Shown here: piece after piece, positions 48,201 to 57,520 of the stretch
How positions within the stretch are numbered: the first letter of the stretch is position 1
How the letters are laid out: each line of letters opens with the position of its first letter
Source of the DNA: Caenorhabditis elegans
Lineage: Eukaryota > Nematoda > Chromadorea > Rhabditida > Rhabditidae
Direction of reading: 5' to 3'
DNA length: 64,000 nucleotides
Assembly (NCBI RefSeq): GCF_000002985.6
Contig: NC_003279.8
Location: 6,200,001 to 6,264,000, forward strand
Program-made: the position numbers and the translations under genes
Notes under the pieces: model-generated
What the model saw: the letters and a program-made list of their open reading frames with translations, nothing else
Told to the model about the DNA's origin: nothing
Database searches by the model: none

Positions 48201-49444
48201 AGAAGCAGATACAGCAACTCCACTGACAACTTCACAGATAAATGCATCAACATTACTAGTAAGAATAAACTTTAAATAATTCTTTCATAGAGTAGTGTAT
48301 AATTATTTTTCAGAATTCATCACCTCGGTTCTTTCTTACTTCCCCGCTCAAATTTGGACGCTTGACGTTTGATCCGAATACCAATTATTCCACATACTAT
48401 TTTACGAATACTGATATTCAAAAAGGAATCGTATATTATAAGGCATTTAGCACAGAGGAAGAAGTTCACGAGATTGTACAATTAGAAGTACGAGCCGATA
48501 ATGTTCAACCAGCACGATTTACTCTTCCAATCACCATACTTCGTGCTGATATGGAAAACTATGATCCTTCGACAACTGGAGATCAAATGATTCCATATTC
48601 AAATGGTGGATCTGACTCAACGAAATTCTCAATATTTGGAGAAAACAATCTTCCGGTAGTTATACTTGGAGCCATTGTTGCCGCAACAATATTCGTTTTG
48701 ATATGTAGAAGATGCGGAGAAGGAAAGAAGAAAAATAAAACAAGGACTCCGATTAATGCAAAATTGGATACACCAACCAGGCTTCCACCATCACCATCAG
48801 AGAGTATTGATCATGAAAAACCACCCGACTTGTTGGGTACAACTGTATTTGCATCAGTGAGACAAGCCGAGGATAGGATGACAATGAAGTCATTTAATAA
48901 ACCACCTAAACCAGAGGTAGGGATTTATATATTTTTTCATGTTATATTTAAAATTATTAATTAACAATAACAGTCAGTGCTTATCTCCTAACAGCCCACA
49001 GAAATAGATAAACTAGAAAGCCTCTAATTGGTCGGAAACTAAGCAGAGCTGATTGCTGATCGGTCTTGGAGTTCTCATTTTGGAGACACAGACAGGGAGA
49101 TCGTCCAGATTATTTTGATATTTAATTTTTTACTAACAAAATCTTCCTTGTGGTATTTCAAAATTACAGACTGTTCCCAGTAGTTTATAGACAAACTATA
49201 TCTACCTGTAATTCATGAAAGTTTTCGAGTCATCTAATCTTCTGGAAAATTAAAAACTTTCAAACCGAATCCGCACGGTTAATCAATAACTTTCCAGTCA
49301 TCTTCATCACGAAAACCTCCAAATCCTCGTCGTCAAAATGTATCTTCTCTGGATTACGCAGGAATAACATCTGATACTCCACCTCCAATGCGATTATTTG
49401 AGCAAGTTGCTCAAACACAACCGACAAATCATTATTGGGTATAA
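36212..49444 (+). CDS. CSPG4/NG2-like transmembrane proteoglycan core protein
   Basis: Thirty exons keep frame from 36212 to 49444, 1985 residues; edges include 36212-36506, 37789-37873, 39157-39223, 39522-39587, 39670-39810, 40048-40394, 41127-41525, 41726-42043, 42270-42493, 46797-46919, 47215-47781, 48314-48916 and 49298-49444. A signal peptide (MAFLALISLITSPLTF) leads into about 170 residues that resemble one laminin-G domain (LKGCMFDI). I count 15 CSPG repeats by their F(T/S)Q.DI..G.(V/I) motif (FTQQDIDEGAISYKLHY, FSQKDIDEGRVLYAQ and others). Next come one membrane helix (about 1849-1866), a basic RRCGEGKKKNK stop-transfer and a cytoplasmic tail of about 119 residues ending HYWV, a PDZ ligand like the QYWV of vertebrate CSPG4. 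Likely a matrix/adhesion co-receptor. I believe the locus is C48E7.6. The introns 36507-37788 and 37874-39156 (1.28 kb each) show no gene. Confidence 0.92.
45940..46575 (-). CDS. Nested single-exon gene, divergent MSP/PapD-fold-like domain
   Basis: A 211-codon intact frame on the strand opposite its host, wholly inside the CSPG4-like intron 45480-46796. The ATG follows ATTTAATTTCAG by 3 nt, a trans-splice-like context, and a poly(A) signal lies at 45929-45924. Residues about 18-110 (CFLLEVSPKFFVISTRGSIKVEMKN then LARKPQEVLINLES) resemble the start of a major-sperm-protein-type beta sandwich; the match is by eye and weak. The C-terminus is charged and ends CCIII, a possible tail modification site. 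Single-exon genes nested in introns are often germline or sperm expressed in worms; that is inference. Confidence 0.68.
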   Translation of the reverse strand: MIIVNESSSEKSDEKNKKPNCFLLEVSPKFFVISTRGSIKVEMKNLARKPQEVLINLESAIFTIQNFKKELFPSEQLSMLLNPSETKSFTVCVKNQFPEKFSFEHMKLLAPEGHLTISHCDSTNGILQLEEKNGLMQLSSVTNKQLEWGSMTQNLVLDCETERLKMQKVRYLKEKEEHDHPKTRHDGSESHTMIESKLEKKSRICDCCIII

Positions 49445-49609
49445 CAAGAAATCACTTCAATTTCCCGAAACTATTAATTTCCAATCAACCTACAGTGCCT
49501 TTCCGTTTCTCAAAATCATTCTCTACGTCTCTGTGATCTCATTGAATTCATTTTTAGTTATAAATGCAAATTTATTATTTCAAAAATATTTATTTAAAAA
49601 AATTACGAG

Positions 49610-50042
49610 TTACTTCTGAGTTTCCAAGAAATAATATTGTTTTGGAGTGCGACAAAGAAGAATATCAGTGCAAATCTTATCGGCTTCTTCGTGATCCTTC
49701 AGTTTATTGATAATGTATTCCAAATTCTTCTCGATCACCTTTTCACACATATCAACCATAAATGATGGAACATCTTCTTTGCAAAATTTGTCAACTGCCT
49801 GAAAATAAGCTTTAATTGGTTGATCAGAGGCATAATTGAAATAAAGAATTGTTAAAGGTATTTGAATCTCTTACCGCTTCAATATCACCTCCGTGTTCCA
49901 AAACCTGATCGAGCTGCTTTACAACATTAACACAAAGTCCGCAGAGTGGTTTTGACGTATCCGAATGCATTTTCTTGGCGCCTTCCACGTTTGAAACAGT
50001 CAAAGTTATTGCCAAAAAGGCAAGTAAAATAAGATAATTCAT
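49610..50042 (-). CDS. Saposin B-type secreted protein (spp family)
   Basis: Exons 50042-49875 and 49798-49610 give 118 residues. A signal peptide (MNYLILLAFLAITLTVSNVEG) is followed by one saposin B domain with the six-cysteine pattern CGLC...KFC...DMC...KIC...LLC, which forms three disulfides. Worm saposin-like proteins bind or permeabilise membranes and several act against bacteria in the gut; the role of this one is unknown. Poly(A) signal TTTATT on the + strand at 49571-49576. The gene converges with the CSPG4-like gene, 165 bp between stops. Confidence 0.9.
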
Positions 50043-50570
50043 TGCAATGAAAACGTGTGGAAAGAATAAACTTCTGACTTAGAAAAACAATAAGAATGCG
50101 GAGAAAGTGTAAAAAGAGTGACCGCGATCAGGAACAGCTGTTTGTCAGCAGTTATAAGAGGAAAAGTGTAAAGTGTTTACAAGTTTGACTCAATTTATTC
50201 ACTAACCAGAAACGTTTGGAGCTCTACAAACTACATACACTTCACACTCTGAACACATATTCAGATAGATATGATGAAAACGAATTTAGGTGTTAATGGC
50301 TCAATATGCTAAGTTTACAGTTTTGGAAAAACCTACAAATATTTGTAAAGAACACCGGTTCTTTGCTCTAACATCGCCTTCTGTCGCAACTGAAAATCAG
50401 CGAATATCAACAAAAAGTTTCGCACAAAATGTTTATTCCAATTATTTGCTGGAATCATATTTCATTTCAAATGTGCACATTATTTCACTATACCACCCAA
50501 ATATATTACTTTTATTATCAAGCTTTTACTGATAGGAACCTATTGATTGAGCCTAGTTTCTTCAACTAAA

Positions 50571-52800
50571 ATGGAAGAAAATTTACATTATTGCAACTTA
50601 GCAATCACATTAATTGCTGTTCTCGCGTTTTCTCATATTCATTACAGGCAAGTGATTCATCAAGAAGATATATTATAAAAAAACTGCAGAAAAAAATTAA
50701 TTTCAGAATTTGGACATTGGAATCCGAATGTCAATCTCTCACTGAACTAAATTTTCGTTCCAAACGTGATATTCCCCTATCAAGAGGCAAAAATGCTTCA
50801 GACATCCTGTGGCTAACATCCTTGTCTTCTGTAAAAATTGGAGAGCTAATGCACAAATGTACTGAAATTCATGAATACTGTAGTGAACAAGACGACGTGC
50901 GCGGGAAACCGGGCCCTGTTGGACCTGTAGGCCCACCTGGAAAGAGTGGACCTGCTGGACCACAAGGACGAAGAGGGTTAATGGGAATCCCAGGGCACCC
51001 TGGACCTGTGGGACCACCTGGAAATATTGGAAAAGATGCGGATTGTTCTTCATGCCCGATTAGAGATGAGCTGTTGATGGAAAGGGAGTTCAAATGTCCT
51101 ACTGTAAGTTTGAAAGGGGCTGGACCTACAACCTAGAAAGGTAGGTCGCAGATCGTGACTTCTAGCTGAAATATAAAGTTGTTCAAGATTCTGTGAGCTA
51201 TGTAGATTGTCTAACAACCTAGCTTCTCTGGGCTTCTCAAAGAAGGAAAGAATTTACAGATTGAAAATCTGGAATGCCCGAACAGAGAAGCCATTCCAAC
51301 AACTCCCTGGCCTTCAGTCACACATCAACCAATGCCTGGATTGGTTCAGCAGGTGACTTCAGTAATAACTTTCAGATCCAAAGCATATTTTCAGATCCTT
51401 TCCAACTACAGTGAAGTCGAGGGATGCGTGAAAATATGTTTGAAAAACTACACTCTCGATGAAGAAATTGAAGAGACCATTACGACTCCAGTTGCATATA
51501 TTCAAGGAGTTACTGCCCGTAAGTATTATATTCAGTCTTAAAAGGAGTTGAAGAATGTTAAGATTGCCGACTTCAAAACGTTGGAAAACCTGTGTTCCAT
51601 TCTCATTCTACAACATATTATGGAAGCTGGATGAGAGATGCATACCCTCCAACCGGCGATGTAAGTTTGGGAGCTTGAAAATGGAACTGAAAAATTTGCT
51701 CACACTTTATTCAACTCTTTCTGTATGTATGTTCGTGGTTCATTTTTCGGAGGCGTTTTCCGGTCGAGACGTTCGGGCATGAAAATGCTAAAAAACCGGG
51801 AAAAAGTAAAAAAAAGTTTGGAAAGCTGTCACAAACCGAAACTCACTGGTTCGCCGAGTACTGGTATACTGTACATTATGAGAAAGGCATATCTCAACAT
51901 ATGTATATCTTGTTTCAGGACGCTAGAAAACGATACGTAATGAACCATTTCCAAGGCCACGAGCTCATCGAATTTAGGAATGAAGCTGAAATGCGACGGG
52001 ACCATGTCGGAAAAGTGTATGGTTTTCTTTCAAAATTTTTCAAATATTTGAGAACTTTTTATTCTTTTTCAGCCATCGCCTTCCATATATATTCGATGGA
52101 ACAAATCATGTTATTTTCAATGCATCTCTTTTCTATCAAAGAGCAGGATATCCAATTATTGCAAAATACGAGTTCAACTCGAAACAGTACTCACAGTTTG
52201 AAATACCGGGAGCAGCTTATCGTGGGGATCAGGTGAGTTTTGAAATTGTTTTAAGTCAAAGTTTCCAATTTCAGTACCTTTATAATAATTCGATGAATTA
52301 TTTTGACTTGGCAATCGATGAAAATGCACTTTGGGTCATGTTTCACTATCAGGAAGAAGCTTTCTTATCAGTAGCTAAAGTAATTTTAAGTTGTTCATTG
52401 AAATCTATCTACTAGGTACTATTCCAGGTGGATATAAATAATTTGACAATTTATGAGGCATTCAACCTCACGACAGTAAATCATACAGATGTTGCAAATG
52501 GAATCGTCGTTTGTGGAACAATTTATTTGGTTTAGAATTTTTTATTTGATATCAAGCTTGACCAATAGCAAAATCAAATCAACATTATTCCAGGTGGAAA
52601 GTGCATCAGAACAATCCACGTATATCTCTACGGCATACGATTTCTACAGAAACACATACTCCCAACCTTTGATTAAATGGATTAATTTGTACAAGAACGC
52701 CAATATGATTAGCTATAATGCTTATGATAAGAGAATTTACATCTACGATCATGGTTATATGCTCTCTGTACCTCCACTTTTGCATTGGCTGGCTAAATAA
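50571..52800 (+). CDS. Colmedin: membrane collagen with olfactomedin domain (gliomedin/UNC-122-like)
   Basis: Ten exons in frame: 50571-50647, 50707-51103, 51260-51352, 51395-51518, 51563-51660, 51919-52016, 52073-52232, 52275-52379, 52428-52529, 52594-52800; 486 residues. A type II membrane segment (residues about 8-23) is followed by a furin-type site RSKR (about 43-46) and a short Gly-X-Y domain (about 92-136, [19 protein letters not shown]). The olfactomedin domain (about 231-486) shows [43 protein letters not shown] and a final [12 protein letters not shown]. Vertebrate gliomedin and worm UNC-122 share this layout and act at neuromuscular and glial contacts. Intron 1 starts GC rather than GT. 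Poly(A) signal 52836-52841. Confidence 0.9.
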
Positions 52801-53083
52801 TTTGTGTAGTACATAGTTCATTTACTATATTTTAAAATAAATTCAGTTTTATTCGAGAAATATAAAGTAATTAATTTATCGTGAATATCGTGAAAGTAGC
52901 TCTTTCCTATATATTTTTTCAGGAGTTTTAGTTCCCCTTTCTCGAATTTCTGTGGTGTCTCACGCAACGACGCTCCGTTTTACACACTCGCGCGTACTTT
53001 ATCGTAATTCCACAAAACCTTTTTTCCATCATTTTTCTATTAATTCCATAGTTTTCCTCGATTTTTTGTTGCAATTTCAAGCG

Positions 53084-53478
53084 ATGAGTGGAAATCGGAA
53101 GCGAAACACATCAGAGCCTCGTGAGGACGATGAAGATGACTATTCCACTAAACGAAAACGGAATAACGAAGCTGTGAACAGGTAAAATTTCATTTTTAGC
53201 CGCTAAAATCTAATTAAAAATTCCAGAACCCGACAAAAAAAACGCCAGGAAGAAAATGACACTGCAGAAAAAGTAGACGAATTAAAAAAGGAGAACGAAA
53301 CACTAGAAAGAAAGGTACTTGTTTACTTGATTTTTTAATTTTAATTAATTCCCTCTATCAGGTCGAGCAGCTACAGAAAGAGTTATCATTTCTTAAAGAA
53401 ATGTTTATGGCATATGCGAAAAACGACGGAAATGATGGACCACCACCACCGCCACCACCATCTTCTTCCGCCGTGTAG
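53084..53478 (+). CDS. cebp-2: C/EBP-gamma-like bZIP transcription factor
   Basis: Exons 53084-53181, 53227-53314 and 53362-53478 give 100 residues. Basic region NEAVNRTRQKKRQEE (the N..(A/V)..(S/T)R...R pattern of C/EBP), then leucine-zipper heptads (VDELKKENETLERKVEQLQKEL) and a Pro-rich tail of eight Pro ending SSSAV. It lacks a transactivation domain, like vertebrate C/EBP gamma, so it should act as a heterodimer partner. Poly(A) signal 53564-53569, then 132 bp to the next ATG: first gene of a likely operon. Symbol from memory of the C48E7 region. Confidence 0.9.
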
Positions 53479-53690
53479 ATAACAATTTAATCAAAGATTT
53501 ATCCACCATTTCTGTAAATTTTATACAAATAACTCAATTCACGCATTCCAATAACCAAAGAAAAATAAATTTAGAAAACGCTTTACTTTCTTTTTTAAAC
53601 TGTTTTTTTTTGTGTGGTACGTTTCCAACAATTTATCTTGAATGATCTTATTAATTAACTTTTTGAATTTGTGTTGTATCAAAAAAAACG

Positions 53691-53700
53691 TTTCTTTCAG
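53691..53700 (+). promoter_or_regulatory. Candidate SL2 trans-splice acceptor for lpd-2
   Basis: TTTCTTTCAG ends exactly at the base before the ATG (53701). It is about 130 bp after the upstream gene's poly(A) signal, the classic spacing for SL2 acceptance within a worm operon. Confidence 0.65.
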
Positions 53701-54840
53701 ATGACCGAAACGGAGCAAGAAGCGTTTGCTGATTTAGTGGCAGAACTGGAAACTCAAACTGCAGAAGCAGTAAAAGCTTTCAGTAAAGTTTTCGATCGGA
53801 TGGAGGAAACGAACGATGACAAAGAAGTGAAATGAAAACCTCAAGATTTATTCAAAAACTTTTTTATTTACAGGGGCTTAGTCTTCTGAAGCTGAAAAAC
53901 TATGAAATGACAGCGTACCTTGGAGAGTTGACTGTCCTTATGTCGAAAATGATGAAAGGAGAGTCAATTACAGTAGAACCATCTGTTAAAAGAGCTTTAA
54001 AGCATAGAGTGGTATGTATTTTAGTATTCCAACTGTTCCTAAAAAACTAGTTTCAGTTCATTGAAAAAATGAAACCAGTCGAGGATAAGATGAAACCTCA
54101 AATTGAAAAGCTACTAGGCCGGTCAAGCGCCGAGAGTGGAGCATCAAATGGTTCTTCCAAGGGAAATCACAGAGTTCGATTAGACAATATGGACGTTGAA
54201 GGAGATGAAGAAGAAGAGGAGGAAGATGAAGATGATGAGGAAGGAAAAGGAGCAAAGGAAGTTAAGAAATATGTGGCACCAAGAATTAGAGCAGTTCGAT
54301 ATGAAGGTATGTTCAAAAATTAGTTTTCCGTAAAGTTATGTTCATTTTAGAAGAAGACGAAGCTCCGAACAAGCAACAAGAAAAGGCAAAACGTCGTGCA
54401 ATGCAAAGTAGTCTTATTATGGAACTCAAAAATCAATACAGTGATGCTCCGGAAGAAATTCGAGAGATGAGTGAGAAGAAATATCAATATGATCGTGAGA
54501 GAGAACGTTATGAGGAGGATAACTTCACCAGAATTCGATTGAATAAGGATCAGAAACGACGAAGCGAACAACTAGGACGTTCGGAAACTCTTGATGATTT
54601 GCTCAGTTTTGGAGATTATATGATGAGAGGAGAAGATGGTAGAGCACTTTCCGAAGGAAATAAAAGGTAATCTTTAACTTTTAAAATTGTCCAACATATG
54701 ATCCATTATTCAGAAAGCGTGCTACATCTTCTGGTGCTGGCGGGGACACAAAACGACACAAAAAATCCCAAAAGGAACGAAAGAAAGCGGCAAAAGGAAA
54801 GAAGGAAGGACGAAAAAGGGCTATTCGCAGAAGACAATAA
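53701..54840 (+). CDS. lpd-2: Neuroguidin / Sas10-C1D family protein
   Basis: Exons 53701-53826, 53874-54011, 54057-54306, 54351-54666 and 54714-54840 give 318 residues, like human neuroguidin (315). The N-terminal Sas10/C1D helical domain includes GLSLLKLKNYEMTAYLGELT, a signature of the family. An acidic stretch of Glu/Asp follows (about residues 125-145), then YVAPRIRAVRYE, the neuroguidin/Lcp5 motif, and a Lys/Arg-rich C-terminus (KRHKKSQKERKKAAKGKKEG). Yeast Lcp5 works in the small-subunit processome, so a nucleolar role in rRNA processing is likely. The name lpd-2 was, as I recall, first given to this locus in a lipid-depletion screen, where it was confused with the adjacent C/EBP. Confidence 0.88.
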
Positions 54841-55024
54841 TGTTTTTTGTTGCATTTTTATTTGCCAGTTGTTGAATTTTTTGTTAACTTTTTATTTGTT
54901 TTGTTTTACTTGTTTTTATTGTATTAGAAACAACACTTAAAAAAAATATTTTCAAAAAACAATTTCCAGAGCGGTTGCAAAGCCAAATATCTGTAAAACT
55001 TCCAAGGAAAGCTTTTTTACTAAA

Positions 55025-55034
55025 AGACCTTCAG
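55025..55034 (+). promoter_or_regulatory. Candidate SL2 trans-splice acceptor for the Pol III subunit gene
   Basis: GACCTTCAG ends 7 nt before the ATG at 55042 and 194 bp after the lpd-2 stop codon. Confidence 0.5.
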
Positions 55035-55041
55035 ATCAAAA

Positions 55042-57520
55042 ATGGGTGGTGGAAAGTATGAGACTCAAATGTGTGTAATTATCATCGAAGATATTTTCGG
55101 AAAGGTAAGAATTTAAAAACTTTCTTTTTAAACTTTTTTTGAATTACAGATTGTGGCGAAAGTAATGGAGACGATTCTGAAAGAAAGCTGCCAGTTGTCT
55201 ACTCTTTTTTATAAACTGAAAGGACAAATTTCAAATACTCTAGTTAGTTATATTGATTTGGAGGATATTGAGTTCACTTGCAGAAAAAATAGATAAATTT
55301 TCAGATCAGAAAATCGGTTTCCACATTGATCAACTTTGGTTTTGTTACTTTCCACTTGGACACGAACAATCGAACCACATATGTTGCAGATTCCGACCAA
55401 ATTCAACATGTCATTTCCTCGCCGAGGTAAAAAGTTGTAAATATATTTTATAGAGCCAAATATATAATTTTCAGAGCTTGCCTCATTGCTAAAACGCTCT
55501 ACGGACCTGCTGCAGAGTCTATCTGCGTCGAACTTATTTCTCAAGGGCGGCTTACCGTATCCGAGACAATTCGTCGAATTCAAGCGACAGATGAGACGGC
55601 CGTGTTCAGTGACATCAAGAAATCTTTCGAAGAACTCGCAGCTGCACATTTTCTCATTCGAGTTCCGTCTGTAGAATCAGAAATTCATGGTTGTCCTCAA
55701 TTTGTGACCAATTTTGATCCATTTGCAATATCTACTAATATCATGGAAAAGAAAGAAGGTAATGAGAATAAAATAGTATAAAGCAATCTTTAAATTTAGA
55801 ATGCGGTCTGTATTGTATTGTATTGTATTTATTACGATTGAAATCGTGATCAAAAATAAATAGTGAATAGACATGTAGGAAAATGATTAAATTTATTTCT
55901 ATCATGCATGATACTTAAATTACTAAATATTGAAATCTAAATTTTTTAAAAATTTGTTTTAATTCGTGTTAAAAAGTGGTTCAAATGAGTTCGCTCTTAG
56001 AGAAATCTGAAGCACTATGAAATATAAATATTTCAAACATAATAAAACTGAAAAAAAACATTTGCTTGACAGCATCCAAACAAATTGGTGAAAAATGAGT
56101 TTTCACCGGTTTTTGGTTCAAAATATATGATTTTCCGAATTTTTTGAAATGTTTTATTATGATATACATATTCGGGCATTTTAGCACCATAGTAATCTTT
56201 TTAAATAAATTCCATATATTTTATTACAGGAACATCCACTAGCGACTCAACTTCAAACAACCGAAAGCGAAAAGCTGATTCAACTCCAGAGGATGGTGAT
56301 GCAGGTCAATATTGGAGAATCAATTGGATCCGATTCAATGGATATCTTCGCGATGAGCTTATTATTGATTATCTTATTGGAGGTGGTTCAAAAGGTACAA
56401 TGACAAATTTAAATGTCAAAAAAGAAGAAACCATCGAAGATCCACAAGGAGATAGAACTCAATACATCACACAGAATGTGGCTCATCTTATGTTCAAAAT
56501 TAACGAAACGAGAGCTAAACCAATGAGTATGGAGAGTATCACAGCCAGTGTAAGCCTACTTTTTGCTTGATTAGTGATTATTAAAAAATGGTTATTATTC
56601 CGTTTCAGTTGACCGATTTGCAACGACTTGTTAAAGAAAATGGACTGAACCTTGCCAAGCCAGATATTGAACTCGCTTGCCAGATCCTTGTTGATGAATC
56701 GGACGGAATTATCAGAAAACTTGGAGAATCAAATGGAGGTATTTTTATTGTCGGTATGTTTTTTTCTCTCTAAATTCTTTGAAGATTTTCAAATATGAAA
56801 GTTAAATTATTTCAGACATTCGTCGCGCTATTCGTCAAATCTGTCGTCATCACTGTGAATCGCTCATCAGAGAACAGTTCGAAGGACGTGCAATTCGAGT
56901 TATGAGACTTCTTGAAAATCGTCATTATCTGGATGAAGAACAAGTAGAGAAGTTGAGCATGATGAGTGGAAAAGAAGCAAGAGAAATGTTATACGCATTA
57001 GTTGAAGAAGGATATGTGTTCAATAAGGTAATTTTCGGTTGAATTATTCTACTTTAATTTACTGAATAGTTGGTATAACACGAATTCAAAAATTATTGTA
57101 CTTCAACATATTGAAATATTTCAGCCTGTCGGTCGTAGCAACGATTTCCAACCCGCTCGCACATTCTATCTCTACTATGTAGATCTACCTCGTACTATTC
57201 GTGGTCTCGTAGAGTACACTTGCAAATTGGTCCGAAACCTTATTGTTCGTCAACGACATGAACGAACTGAAAATAAATCGGTGCTCGACAAGGATGCGAA
57301 TGTTCAACCAATTATTGAAAACATTCGCTCTTCTGAGCAACTCGATGAAGCTTCAAAGTTGGCACAAATTGCAGAAGTTGAAGAAATGTACCTTCCTGGT
57401 CCAGATCGTGCACAATTGAATCGCTTCCGTAAAGCTCAGGCTACTTTGCTGGCTGCTCAGGATCAATCAATTCGAGTTTTGCTCTCTTTCAAATTGTTCT
57501 TGGCTTCAGGGGAAAACTAA
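55042..57520 (+). CDS. RNA polymerase III subunit RPC3 (POLR3C/RPC62)
   Basis: Exons 55042-55104, 55150-55242, 55305-55426, 55475-55758, 56230-56549, 56609-56753, 56816-57027 and 57125-57520 give 544 residues (human POLR3C 534). The sequence shows tandem winged-helix segments: LSTLFYKLKG..NTLIRKSVSTLINFGFVTF near the N-terminus, RIQATDETAVFSDIKKSFEELAAAHFL, and AIRVMRLLENRHYLDEEQVEKLSMM near the C-terminus. A DRAQLNRFRKAQATLLAAQDQSIRVL helix closes it. RPC3 forms the initiation subcomplex with RPC6 and RPC7 and opens tRNA and 5S promoters. I believe this is C48E7.2. It is the third gene of a + strand run with gaps near 200 bp. Intron 4 (471 nt) carries a short TGTAT repeat at about 55810. Confidence 0.9.

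Noticed and set aside
51780-51918. Extra olfactomedin exon in the intron 51661-51918 (frame with [10 protein letters not shown])
   Set aside because: No acceptor/donor pair keeps phase, and the flanking exons already join in phase 0 at GAT|GAC.
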